NCBI GenBank assembly: GCA_020725645.1
Contig: DYEQ01000024.1
Coordinates: forward strand, 1-61,033
Origin: Candidatus Fermentithermobacillaceae bacterium
GTDB lineage: Bacteria > Bacillota > Sulfobacillia > Fermentithermobacillales > DUSS01
Reading direction: 5' to 3'
DNA length: 61,033 bases
Positions 52,933 through 60,912 of this stretch are shown piece by piece. Below the pieces are notes generated by a model, which did no database searches, had not been told where the DNA came from, and saw only the letters and a program-made list of their open reading frames with translations. Within the stretch, counting starts at the first letter, position 1; each line of letters begins with the position of its first letter. Position numbers and translations under genes: made by a program.

Positions 52933-54192
52933 ATGGCCCGGTTCGTGATTGAAGGCGGTAAACGCATCAGAGGAAGCGTTTCGGTAAGCGGCGCGAAAAA
53001 CGCGGTCTTGCCCATGATGGCCGCATCGGTTATGGCGTCCAGGCCCTGTCTCATACAGAATGCACCGCATCTGGTAGATGTGGAGATAATGGCCGCGATT
53101 TTGACCTCTATTGGGGTTGACGTCCGGTGGACCGGGGTTACCGGCAACGACCTTTATATCGACCCATCGGGCTTGAGGAGCCATGTGGTAGATGAGGCGT
53201 TGATGCGAAAGGTACGCTCCTCCATATTCTTGATGGGACCTCTTCTTGCAAGACTCGGAAAAGTAGAAGTGTCGCATCCAGGGGGTTGCGACATCGGACC
53301 CAGACCCATCGATCTGCATCTCAAGGGACTCCGGGCTATGGGGGCGCGGTTCGAAGAATCTCACGGAAGGATCCTGGGCATGGCGGACTCCTGGAAAGGG
53401 GTGGACATACATCTGGATATCCCGAGCGTAGGAGCTACCGAAAACATCATGATGGGTGCCTGCCTTGCCGAAGGTCTCACCATCATCAGAAACGCCGCCA
53501 AGGAGCCGGAGATCGTGGACCTCCAGGGATTTCTGAACTCCATGGGCGCTTCGGTGCGCGGTGCGGGCACGGACGTTATCAGAATAGAGGGTGTTAAATC
53601 GCTGAGAGGAGCCGTCTATTCGGTGATGCCCGACCGCATAGAAGCTGGCACCTTTATGGCGATGGCCGCGATAACCGGTGGCGAGGTCTGGATAAGAAAC
53701 GCCATAGCTGAGCACGTTCAGGCCATTATCGCGAAGCTCAAGGAAACCGGAACGGCGGTGGTCGAGAAGCACGACGGGTTGTTGGTAAACGGGCCGAAAC
53801 GACCGTTCCCAACCGATGTGAAAACGCTCCCGTATCCCGGATTTCCCACAGATATGCAGCCTCAAATGATGGCTGTGCTCACGCTGGCCGACGGTACGTC
53901 GGTCATCACGGAGACTGTTTTTGACTCCAGATTCAAGCAAGCAGAGGAGCTTGGGAGAATGGGAGCCCGGATCCGGGTAGACGGCCGAACGGCCATAATC
54001 AAGGGAGTCTCCGCCCTGTCCGGGGCGCAGGTAGAAGCGACGGATCTTCGTAGTGGTGCCTCGCTGGTTTTAGCTGCGCTCGCCGCCGAGGGGGTAACGG
54101 TGGTGACGGGCGTCCATAATCTGGATCGAGGATACGAGAAATTCGAAGATAAGATAAGAGCTCTCGGTGGCAGTATCACGAGGGTTGATTAA
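52933..54192 (+). CDS. murA: UDP-GlcNAc 1-carboxyvinyltransferase
   Basis: 419 residues from ATG 52933 (taggagtgg upstream); a GTG four codons earlier is possible. EPSP-synthase fold: GKRIRGSVSVSGAKNAVLPM, catalytic loop HPGGCDIGPRPIDLHL with Cys119, the Cys that attacks fosfomycin, and VSALSGAQVEATDLRSGAS. It transfers enolpyruvate to UDP-GlcNAc, the first committed step of wall synthesis. Location between murC and ftsQ is common in clostridia. Confidence 0.95.
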   Translation: MARFVIEGGKRIRGSVSVSGAKNAVLPMMAASVMASRPCLIQNAPHLVDVEIMAAILTSIGVDVRWTGVTGNDLYIDPSGLRSHVVDEALMRKVRSSIFLMGPLLARLGKVEVSHPGGCDIGPRPIDLHLKGLRAMGARFEESHGRILGMADSWKGVDIHLDIPSVGATENIMMGACLAEGLTIIRNAAKEPEIVDLQGFLNSMGASVRGAGTDVIRIEGVKSLRGAVYSVMPDRIEAGTFMAMAAITGGEVWIRNAIAEHVQAIIAKLKETGTAVVEKHDGLLVNGPKRPFPTDVKTLPYPGFPTDMQPQMMAVLTLADGTSVITETVFDSRFKQAEELGRMGARIRVDGRTAIIKGVSALSGAQVEATDLRSGASLVLAALAAEGVTVVTGVHNLDRGYEKFEDKIRALGGSITRVD

Positions 54193-54242
54193 AAGCAAGG
54201 ATTCGCGGAGAACGAATTTGCGGTCAACGTGGAGGTGAATCG

Positions 54243-54959
54243 TTGAAACCCGGGCTCTTTTCCTTTCTGGGTGTAGTCTTCCTCTTCATGGTGGGGGGGT
54301 TCCTGTTCCTCCGTTCGCCGTACTTCTCTATAAGGGAAGTCACGGTTGATGGGTGTGTGGCCCTTTCCAGAGACGAGGTTCTGGAGCTCGCCGGAATCCG
54401 TGAGGGGATGAATATTTTTGCCGTCAATTTGGACAAGACCCAGAAGCTGCTGGAGTGTTCCCCCTTGATAAAAACAGCCAACATCAAAAGGGTTCTACCC
54501 TCGACTATCTATATCCGAATTGAAGAACGCAAGCCAGTCGCTCTGGTGGTATCTGGAGGAAAACTTTGGCTTGTGGACCTGGAAGGGAAAGTTCTGGGGG
54601 AAGACAATGGCAAAATCCCCGGGCTCGTAGCTATAGTTGGGGTTTCGCGAAGCGTATCGACCGGGTCTCGTCTGGAAGGCAAAGAGTTACAAGCTCTGGC
54701 GTGCACCCGGGCTATGGGTCCACTGACCAGGCGTGTTACTTCGGAAATCCAGATCCGCGGTGACGAGCTCGTGCTGTTAGTCAAAGAAGGAGGCGCCCTG
54801 GTCTACTTAGGGGAAGCGGATGCGGGTCTTAGAGGGCGCCTTGAATCGCTGGAGTCGGTGCTCAGCGCCCTGGCGCCCCAGGATCTCTCAAGAGTGGTGT
54901 ACATAGAGCTCCGGTATGGAAAGCCTTCCGTAAGATTCCGGGATCAAATGGTCAGGTAA
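54243..54959 (+). CDS. ftsQ: Cell division protein FtsQ/DivIB
   Basis: 238 residues. A short cytoplasmic head and one membrane helix (FSFLGVVFLFMVGGFLFL) precede the POTRA domain, SPYFSIREVTVDGCVALSRD, then LPSTIYIRIEERKPVALVVS and a beta domain. It scaffolds FtsL and FtsB at the septum. TTG start with ggaggtgaatcg upstream. Follows murA by 50 nt. Confidence 0.88.
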   Translation: MKPGLFSFLGVVFLFMVGGFLFLRSPYFSIREVTVDGCVALSRDEVLELAGIREGMNIFAVNLDKTQKLLECSPLIKTANIKRVLPSTIYIRIEERKPVALVVSGGKLWLVDLEGKVLGEDNGKIPGLVAIVGVSRSVSTGSRLEGKELQALACTRAMGPLTRRVTSEIQIRGDELVLLVKEGGALVYLGEADAGLRGRLESLESVLSALAPQDLSRVVYIELRYGKPSVRFRDQMVR

Positions 54960-55035
54960 CCTGCCTCGAGGCGACCGGGTTATGGTATGTTTGAAGAGAA
55001 GTTCTCAAGCGAAGCGCCCCTTTTGGAACGGGGGG

Positions 55036-55758
55036 ATGGGTGTGTCGAAGCGGGGGACGCAGCTCATTTTAACCGTGGTCTTCATGATCTTCGGTTTCAT
55101 GCTAGCTCTTCAGTTGAAGGCGCGGCCGGCAGTCACCGCGAACATTTCATACCAAAGAGCGGCGGAGCTCACGGCACTCCTTAAGGTCGTGGAAGAAGAG
55201 AGAAACTCCCTCCGGGAGGAGGTAAAACAGCTCAGAGACCGCCTCGCTGAGAGCGCGGCGGGACTCAGCCGGGAGCAAGCCCTCCGGGAACAACTTTCTA
55301 AAGCCAGGATCCTGGCAGGGCTGGCCGATGTGAGAGGACCCGGGGTAATCGTACAGATGAGCGATTCGAAGAAACCGTCGTCCGCAGGTCAGGATCCCAA
55401 CGTTTACCTGATCCACGATGATGATATTCGCTGGGTGGTCAATGAGCTTTTCAGCGCGGGCGCGGAGGCGCTCAGCATCAACGGTCAGCGATTCGTAGCT
55501 ACAACCGAGATAAGGTGCGCGGGTCCGGTGTTTATGATTAACGGCGTGAGGATAGCACCACCCATCGAAATAAGAGCGATAGGGGATCCGCAGACCCTGG
55601 ATTCCGCCTTACATCTCCGGGGCGGCGTTATAGACAACTTAGCTCTGTGGGGCATCGAAGTCAAGGTGAAGCGGGAAGAAGAGGTTTTGGTTCCCGCATA
55701 CAACGGTACTCTGCAGTTCAAATACGCCAGGCCTGTAAAGGCGGAGGAAACGCAGTAA
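55036..55758 (+). CDS. DUF881 family protein
   Basis: About 240 residues from ATG 55036 (ggaacgggggg directly upstream; GTG 55042 possible). One membrane helix (LILTVVFMIFGFMLALQL), a coiled coil (VVEEERNSLREEVKQLRDRL), then the DUF881 core: GPGVIVQMSDSKKPSSAGQD, LIHDDDIRWVVNELFSAGAE and SINGQRFVATTEIRCAGP. Function unknown. It sits regularly near ftsQ, sbp and ftsZ in spore-forming clostridia and might act at the septum. The stop overlaps the ATG of sbp. Confidence 0.88.
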   Translation: MGVSKRGTQLILTVVFMIFGFMLALQLKARPAVTANISYQRAAELTALLKVVEEERNSLREEVKQLRDRLAESAAGLSREQALREQLSKARILAGLADVRGPGVIVQMSDSKKPSSAGQDPNVYLIHDDDIRWVVNELFSAGAEALSINGQRFVATTEIRCAGPVFMINGVRIAPPIEIRAIGDPQTLDSALHLRGGVIDNLALWGIEVKVKREEEVLVPAYNGTLQFKYARPVKAEETQ

Positions 55759-56102
55759 TGTGGATGATTCTGGCCGGTCTTCTTCTGGGGATCTTCATCG
55801 GCTTTCATCTACCAGTTCAAATCCCTCAGAGTATGGCAAGGTACCTAGCGGTCAGCGTCCTCGCCGGACTCGACACGGCCTTTGGGGGACTGAGGTCGAT
55901 TCTGGAAGGAGATTTTGATTCAGCTATATTTGTAAGCGGCTTTGTAGCTAACACGGTCCTGGCGGCACTTCTCACTTACGCCGGTGATTTGCTCGGGCTG
56001 GAACTGTATCTGGCGGCGGTATTTGCGTTCGGCGTTCGGATTTTCACGAATCTGGCTATGATCAGGCGGCTTCTGGTCAAACGTCTCGTGAAAAACAGGT
56101 GA
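55758..56102 (+). CDS. sbp: Small basic protein Sbp, DUF1290
   Basis: 114 residues, three hydrophobic segments. The start [20 protein letters not shown], then [20 protein letters not shown], and [27 protein letters not shown] match DUF1290, found before ftsZ in many Bacillota. Function unknown. ATG 55758 shares one base with the DUF881 stop, so the two are translated together. Confidence 0.9.
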   Translation: MWMILAGLLLGIFIGFHLPVQIPQSMARYLAVSVLAGLDTAFGGLRSILEGDFDSAIFVSGFVANTVLAALLTYAGDLLGLELYLAAVFAFGVRIFTNLAMIRRLLVKRLVKNR

Positions 56103-56148
56103 AAGCTCAGGGAACGTGGAAATCCACGGCGCGGGAAGGGTGAGGGTG

Positions 56149-57222
56149 ATGAAGCTTCTCGAGGACCAGGAGACAAGATACGCGTCGCTCAAAGTAGTGG
56201 GAATCGGTGGAGGAGGAACTAACGCTGTCAACAGGATGGTCGAGGCGGGAATCCGTGGCGTCGACTTCATCGCCATCAATACGGACGCTCAGACCCTTAA
56301 CCTGTCCAAAGCTAAGGTAAAAATCCAGATCGGCAAGAACCTCACCCGTGGACTTGGAGCTGGGGCCAATCCCGAAGTCGGACTCAAAGCTGCCGAGGAA
56401 TCGCGGGAAGAGATTTTGAACCACGTCAAAGGCGCGGACATGGTATTCATAACCGCCGGTATGGGAGGGGGCACCGGCACAGGCGGTGCTCCGGTGGTCG
56501 CCCAGGTTTGTAAAGAAGTAGGGGCCCTTACCATCGGCGTTGTGACCAAACCCTTCAGTTTTGAGGGCAAGAGGCGAATGAGCGTGGCTGAGCAGGGTAT
56601 TGAAAAGCTCAGACAAGCTGTGGACACGCTCATCGTAATACCCAACGACAGATTGCTTCAGGTGATGGACAGAGGAGCGTCCATTCTCGAAGCTTTCGCC
56701 GCGGCCGATGAAGTTTTGCGCCATGGGGTTCAGGGTATATCGGACCTCGTGTGTGTCCCGGGTCTTATAAATCTCGATTTCGCTGATGTAAGAACCGTGA
56801 TGATGGATACCGGTTCAGCTCTCATGGGTATAGGGGTAGGTCACGGTGAGTCCAGAGCTGTGGACGCGGCCAACCAGGCTATTTCGAGCCCGCTATTGGA
56901 AACCACCATCGAAGGCGCCAAAGGAATCCTCATAAACATCACGGGTGGTCCCGACCTTGGTCTATTCGAAGTAAACGAAGCAGCTCGGGTCATCATCAAC
57001 GCCGCTGACCCAGAAGCTAACATCATATTCGGCGCCGTCATCGACGAAAAGCTTCAGGACGAGGTCAGAATCACGGTTATCGCCACCGGCTTTCAGCGCA
57101 AGCCGAAACCCACCGATACGCGCCGCCCGCAAATTATCGACGACAGCGAGCTCTTCGAGGTACCTGTTTTCTTAAAGTCGAAAACCTCCGATAAGCCGCC
57201 GAAGAAAGATACTTCGCGGTAG
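56149..57222 (+). CDS. ftsZ: Cell division GTPase FtsZ
   Basis: 357 residues from ATG 56149, which gives a normal 13-residue lead before [20 protein letters not shown] 56116 would add 11 residues. GTP motifs: GGGG loop, [17 protein letters not shown] (tubulin signature), NDRLLQVMD, and T7 loop LINLDFADV. The C-terminal peptide [16 protein letters not shown] resembles the usual anchor-binding tail and is followed by a Lys-rich end. ftsA does not precede it, so another anchor (SepF or FtsA elsewhere) must be used. Confidence 0.96.
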   Translation: MKLLEDQETRYASLKVVGIGGGGTNAVNRMVEAGIRGVDFIAINTDAQTLNLSKAKVKIQIGKNLTRGLGAGANPEVGLKAAEESREEILNHVKGADMVFITAGMGGGTGTGGAPVVAQVCKEVGALTIGVVTKPFSFEGKRRMSVAEQGIEKLRQAVDTLIVIPNDRLLQVMDRGASILEAFAAADEVLRHGVQGISDLVCVPGLINLDFADVRTVMMDTGSALMGIGVGHGESRAVDAANQAISSPLLETTIEGAKGILINITGGPDLGLFEVNEAARVIINAADPEANIIFGAVIDEKLQDEVRITVIATGFQRKPKPTDTRRPQIIDDSELFEVPVFLKSKTSDKPPKKDTSR

Positions 57223-57226
57223 TCGT

Positions 57227-57235
57227 TTTGACAAG
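57227..57235 (+). promoter_or_regulatory. Spo0A-like box overlapping the spoIIGA -35
   Basis: tttgacaag reads cttgtcaaa on the minus strand and matches the 0A box TTTGTCRAA at all positions but the first. It overlaps the -35 TTGACA, as an activator site does at the B. subtilis spoIIG promoter. Confidence 0.6.
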
Positions 57236-57261
57236 TCTCGTCCCTCGCCCGGTCTTATGAT
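57228..57261 (+). promoter_or_regulatory. spoIIG-type promoter with 22-nt spacer
   Basis: A perfect -35 ttgaca (57228-57233) and a good -10 tatgat (57256-57261) are separated by 22 nt. That is far from the usual 17, but it is the spacing described for the Spo0A-activated sigma-A promoter of the B. subtilis spoIIG operon. Start expected near 57268. Confidence 0.65.
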
Positions 57262-57284
57262 CGATGCCGACCTGGTCATATCCG

Positions 57285-57333
57285 GGTCATGTCCAGAATA
57301 GTCATTATTCCTGGGGAAGGGTTGGACATGACC
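57285..57333 (+). repeat. Inverted repeat across the spoIIGA start codon
   Basis: ggtcatgtcca (57285-57295) and tggacatgacc (57323-57333) are perfect 11-bp complements, 27 nt apart. The loop holds the ribosome site (ggggaagg, about 57313-57320), and the right arm contains the ATG at 57328. The mRNA hairpin could modulate translation. Confidence 0.6.
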
Positions 57334-58203
57334 GGGTACGTCTACGCCGACGTATTATTCCTCGTGAATTTCATAGCTAACTATCTTTTGCTCAGAGCTA
57401 CGGCCCGGTTGAGTCGCCGTAGAGCAAGGCAGGGAAGGATGGTCTTGAGCTCCCTGGGAGGAGCGCTTTACGCGACCCTCGCTCTTGCTCCCGGCCTAGA
57501 CCCTCTTTACGCATGGCCATTGAGACTCGTTGCGGGGGCTTTGATGGTCCTGGTAGCTTTTCCCGATGTCAGGGGGAGAGCTCTCTTCTCGCTTTTTCTT
57601 TCGTTTTACCTGTGTTGTATGGTCGCCGCCGGCACGGCCATAGCCTTCTTCGCTCTGGTCCGCAGCTTACGGTCTTATTCCCTGGGTTACCCGGCGTGGT
57701 CGCCGGTCCCGTGGTGGGCGGTATTCGCAGGACTGCTCGTGGCCGCAGCTATACCCCTGCTCCTGGCGCTGAGCTCTCAAAAGCCCGGTTCTCCTTTCCT
57801 GCAGGTACAGTTAGAAGTAGATGGCAAATCTGTGACTCTCACCGGGTTGCTCGACACCGGTAACGACTTAAGGGATCCCCTCACCGGGCTGCCTGTGATC
57901 GTCGTGGACCTGGATAGTCTGAAGGGAATACTATCCGGCGAGACAATCGACTTTTTCTCCTCCAAGTGGGATTCCCTCGGGGATGACCTCGCGCTCGATC
58001 CGATGGCCAGACGCCTGAGGCTGATTCCGTATTGCGGGATATCGGGCAAGAGGGGAGTTCTGCCGGGATTTATCCCGGACAAAGTATTCGTCTCCAAGAA
58101 AGCAGGTTCAAGCGCCCCCATCGATGCCGTGGTTGGAGTATCCTGGAAAAAGCTTTCACCGTCCGGAGCATACCAGGCTCTGGTCCACCCCGACCTGGTC
58201 TAG
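57328..58203 (+). CDS. spoIIGA: Sporulation sigma-E factor-processing peptidase SpoIIGA
   Basis: 291 residues. Five hydrophobic helices (about 1-155) start with YVYADVLFLVNFIANYLLLR; the cytosolic aspartyl-protease-like domain contains VTLTGLLDTGNDLRDPLTGL with catalytic Asp176. It is inserted in the septal membrane and cleaves the pro-sequence of sigma E when SpoIIR, secreted from the forespore, signals to it. ATG 57328 is preferred: the family starts just before the first helix, and ggggaagg lies upstream. The longer frame from 57289 begins inside the inverted repeat. Confidence 0.93.
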   Translation: MTGYVYADVLFLVNFIANYLLLRATARLSRRRARQGRMVLSSLGGALYATLALAPGLDPLYAWPLRLVAGALMVLVAFPDVRGRALFSLFLSFYLCCMVAAGTAIAFFALVRSLRSYSLGYPAWSPVPWWAVFAGLLVAAAIPLLLALSSQKPGSPFLQVQLEVDGKSVTLTGLLDTGNDLRDPLTGLPVIVVDLDSLKGILSGETIDFFSSKWDSLGDDLALDPMARRLRLIPYCGISGKRGVLPGFIPDKVFVSKKAGSSAPIDAVVGVSWKKLSPSGAYQALVHPDLV

Positions 58204-58309
58204 CCGGGGAAAATCGCTTTCGTTCAGAAAGGTAACCTCGCTGTTCCTCCCGGGCGAACGACGCTGGGAAGGAAGGTGCAGTCGCCGGTGAAAGAGGAGG
58301 TGCCGAACC

Positions 58310-59032
58310 TTGAGTTTTTCGCGACTGAAGTGGGTATTGCTTCTCAAATGGCTGAAACTGAGAAGAGCACTGGGGCTTGATGTCTTCCTGGGATACATCG
58401 GAGGAACGGAGGCGCTTCCGCCGCCTTTGACCGCAGACGAAGAATCTTTTCTCATTGAGAGACTCCAGGAAGGGGACCCCGACGTCAAGAGCGTCCTTGT
58501 GGAGAGGAACATCAGGCTCGTAGTGTACATCGCAAGGAAGTTCGAGAACACCGGCGTCCCCATCGACGATCTCGTGTCGATCGGGTCGATCGGGCTCATT
58601 AAAGCCATCTCCACTTTCGACCCGGCCAAGAAGATTAAACTAGCCACATACGCCTCTAAATGCATAGAAAACGAGATCCTCATGTACCTGAGACGCATCA
58701 CGAAGACGAAGGCGGAGGTATCGTTTGAAGAACCTCTGAACATCGATGCAGAAGGGAATGAGCTGTGCCTTGCCGACGTCAAGGGTACCGAGGAAGACGT
58801 AATATACAGGTCGCTGGAAAAAGAGGTGGACCGGGCCGTTCTTAAGGAAGCTCTTGACCGTCTTCCGTGGAGGGAAAGAACCATCGTAGACCTTCGTTTC
58901 GGCCTGAAAGACGGAATCGAGAGAACCCAGAAGCAAGTTGCGGACATGCTCGGAATCTCGCAGTCGTACATCTCGCGGCTGGAAAAGAAGATCATGCAAA
59001 AGCTCCACCAGGACATCATGACCTATCAGTAG
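58310..59032 (+). CDS. sigE: Sporulation sigma factor E (pro-sigma E)
   Basis: 240 residues. A pro-sequence of about 28-32 residues (hydrophobic and basic) ends near [15 protein letters not shown], the processed region. Region 2 is [20 protein letters not shown] and [16 protein letters not shown], then [20 protein letters not shown]; region 4 is [20 protein letters not shown]. Mother-cell sigma factor, active after SpoIIGA cleavage. TTG start with gaggaggtgc upstream; 106 nt after spoIIGA, so they form the spoIIG operon. Confidence 0.96.
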   Translation: MSFSRLKWVLLLKWLKLRRALGLDVFLGYIGGTEALPPPLTADEESFLIERLQEGDPDVKSVLVERNIRLVVYIARKFENTGVPIDDLVSIGSIGLIKAISTFDPAKKIKLATYASKCIENEILMYLRRITKTKAEVSFEEPLNIDAEGNELCLADVKGTEEDVIYRSLEKEVDRAVLKEALDRLPWRERTIVDLRFGLKDGIERTQKQVADMLGISQSYISRLEKKIMQKLHQDIMTYQ

Positions 59033-59318
59033 ATCCGCGGCTTTACGCGACGGCGTTCCCGGAGAAGCTGCGTCGCGGTATTGCCCGAGGCTTGCAGCGA
59101 CCCGGGTTTTCTTCTACGTCTCGCCTGAGATATAACCGCCTTTTTAACGAGCATCAAATCGGAATTCTAAACCCCCCGTTGCTAAATAAGACCACCGCTT
59201 ACAACCGGATTTTCCGGTCGTGATGAGGTTTCGAGTTTAGGATGGCGCCCCCTTCAAGGGACTGTGCCGGTTAGACTTTAGGTCCTTCCGGCAAATCGGA
59301 TTAACTCGGGCTGGAAGT
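59033..59318. other. Intergenic region between sigE and sigG
   Basis: No supported gene. accgga and tccggt around 59210-59220 form a small hairpin, and a GC arm before gggttttctt (about 59100-59115) could be a weak sigE terminator. AT-rich spots such as gagatataac occur. Together with the sigG promoter it makes a 366-nt gap in an otherwise compact cluster. Confidence 0.4.
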
Positions 59319-59349
59319 GTATAGCACCTGCACTGGGTAGGCAATACTG
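59319..59349 (+). promoter_or_regulatory. Sigma F/G-like promoter of sigG-spoIIR
   Basis: gtata (59319-59323) and ggcaatact (59340-59348) with a 16-nt spacer fit the forespore sigma-F consensus (GywTA, about 16 nt, GgnrAnAnTw) at nearly every position. Start near 59356, 43 nt before sigG. In B. subtilis sigG is transcribed by sigma F and then by sigma G. Confidence 0.65.
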
Positions 59350-59398
59350 TTAGATAGCACTTTCACTAAATTATGGCAAATTTCCGGGGGTACGAGCT

Positions 59399-60169
59399 TT
59401 GAATAAGGTCGAGATTTGTGGGGTGGATACTTCGAAGCTCCCCGTCTTATCTTCGTGCAAGATGAAAGAACTCTTCGTAGCTATGAAGAACGGGGACAAG
59501 TCAGCTAGGCAAGCTCTGATATCGGGCAATCTCCGGCTGGTGCTTTCGGTGATACAGCGGTTTCAAAATAGGGGTGAATACGTCGATGACCTGTTTCAGG
59601 TGGGATGCATCGGCCTCATGAAGGCCATAGACAATTTCGACCTTTCTCAGAACGTCAAGTTCTCGACGTACGCCGTACCAATGATCATCGGCGAGATCAG
59701 GAGGTATCTCAGAGACAACAATCCGATAAGGGTTTCACGTTCTCTCAGGGATATCGCATACAAGGCGCTTCAGGTTAGGGACACTCTCGTGACGAGGCTC
59801 GGACGGGAACCGACGGTATCGGAGATCGCCCACGAGCTGAACATGCCCGAAGACGAGGTGGTTTACGCTCTCGACGCCATCCAGGAACCCATCAGCTTGT
59901 TCGAACCTGTCTATCATGACGGTGGTGACCCGATCTACGTGATGGACCAGGTTACGGATTCAAAGGGCGAGGATTCGTCCTGGCTCGAAGGCATTTCTAT
60001 CAATGAAGCCATATCGAAATTATCCGAACGCGAACAGGCCATAATAAGGATGAGGTTTTTCGAAGGAAAGACTCAAATGGAAGTAGCTAAGGAAATAGGC
60101 ATATCGCAAGCGCAGGTTTCCAGGCTGGAAAAGGGCGCGCTGTTGCGCATGAGAGAGCATATGAGCTAG
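59399..60169 (+). CDS. sigG: Sporulation sigma factor G
   Basis: 256 residues. The N-terminal box KVEICGVDTSKLPVL is diagnostic of sigma G. Region 2: NLRLVLSVIQRFQNRGEYVD, DLFQVGCIGLMKAIDNFDLS and VKFSTYAVPMIIGEIRRYLR; region 4: TQMEVAKEIGISQAQVSRLE. It drives late forespore genes. TTG start after ccggggg. spoIIR follows after 14 nt, so both are probably transcribed from the sigma-F-like promoter. Confidence 0.97.
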   Translation: MNKVEICGVDTSKLPVLSSCKMKELFVAMKNGDKSARQALISGNLRLVLSVIQRFQNRGEYVDDLFQVGCIGLMKAIDNFDLSQNVKFSTYAVPMIIGEIRRYLRDNNPIRVSRSLRDIAYKALQVRDTLVTRLGREPTVSEIAHELNMPEDEVVYALDAIQEPISLFEPVYHDGGDPIYVMDQVTDSKGEDSSWLEGISINEAISKLSEREQAIIRMRFFEGKTQMEVAKEIGISQAQVSRLEKGALLRMREHMS

Positions 60170-60183
60170 GAGGTGAACACGAA

Positions 60184-60912
60184 GTGAGAGAGAGTCTACA
60201 CCCTATGCTGGAGGCGCTGGTCATAGCTGTGGCGGCCGGGGCTATTCTGGCATTGGGCTGGTACATGGCGGTAGCTTATTCGTCTCAGAAAGCTTACACC
60301 CCCGACAATCTGATCCGGCTTCACATCATTCCCAACTCCGACTCGGAGCTGGATCAAGAACTGAAGCTATCGGTTAGGGACTGCCTTCTAAGGCGGATCG
60401 CCCCCGAGTTAACGCTAGAAGACGGACGGTCGCCTCTGGTGAAGCTCGAAGAACTCCTGCCCACCGTGGACGCGGTCGCCCGGGACGTCGCCCGGTCCAC
60501 CGGAGTTGACTACGGCGTTCACTCGGAAATCGGCATTTACGAATTCCCTGCCGTCCGCTACACCGCAGGTACAAGACAGATCGAACTGCCTGCTGGCAAA
60601 TACCTCGCGCTCAGAGTCGTGCTGGGGGAGGGAAAGGGCCGAAACTGGTGGTGTGTGATATTCCCGCCCCTGTGCTATCTGGATATCGCCGTACGGCGGC
60701 AGGTGATACAGGATATCAGGTTGCTGGCAAAGGAAGAGCTTGAGCGGCTTAACCGTCAGGGGATCCCCGCAGATGTCTTGAAACAAATCCCTCAAGATGT
60801 TCCGACGGAGGTCCGGTTCCTCCTGGTCGAGATATTGAAGTCGGGTTGGGATAAACTCGCTGCTGCCATATCCCGCTGGCAGGGATGGGTGTTTCTGTGC
60901 CCTGCGCCATAA
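60184..60912 (+). CDS. spoIIR: Stage II sporulation protein R
   Basis: 242 residues. An N-terminal signal/membrane helix (LEALVIAVAAGAILALGWYM) precedes the SpoIIR core, LIRLHIIPNSDSELDQELKL followed by SVRDCLLRRI, and GRNWWCVIFPPLCYLD. It is made in the forespore under sigma F, exported into the intermembrane space, and triggers SpoIIGA to mature pro-sigma E. GTG with aggaggtgaac upstream. Adjacent to sigG. Confidence 0.93.
   Translation: MRESLHPMLEALVIAVAAGAILALGWYMAVAYSSQKAYTPDNLIRLHIIPNSDSELDQELKLSVRDCLLRRIAPELTLEDGRSPLVKLEELLPTVDAVARDVARSTGVDYGVHSEIGIYEFPAVRYTAGTRQIELPAGKYLALRVVLGEGKGRNWWCVIFPPLCYLDIAVRRQVIQDIRLLAKEELERLNRQGIPADVLKQIPQDVPTEVRFLLVEILKSGWDKLAAAISRWQGWVFLCPAP

Noticed and set aside
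52570-53940. 456-codon minus-strand frame opposite murC-murA
   Set aside because: Antisense to two certain genes, rich in His, Arg, Gly and Ser as expected for a shadow of GC-rich codons, and no domain match or ribosome site.
59150-59310. tRNA-like or small RNA gene between sigE and sigG
   Set aside because: Small hairpins occur but no cloverleaf, CCA end or terminator with a clear U tract could be built by eye.
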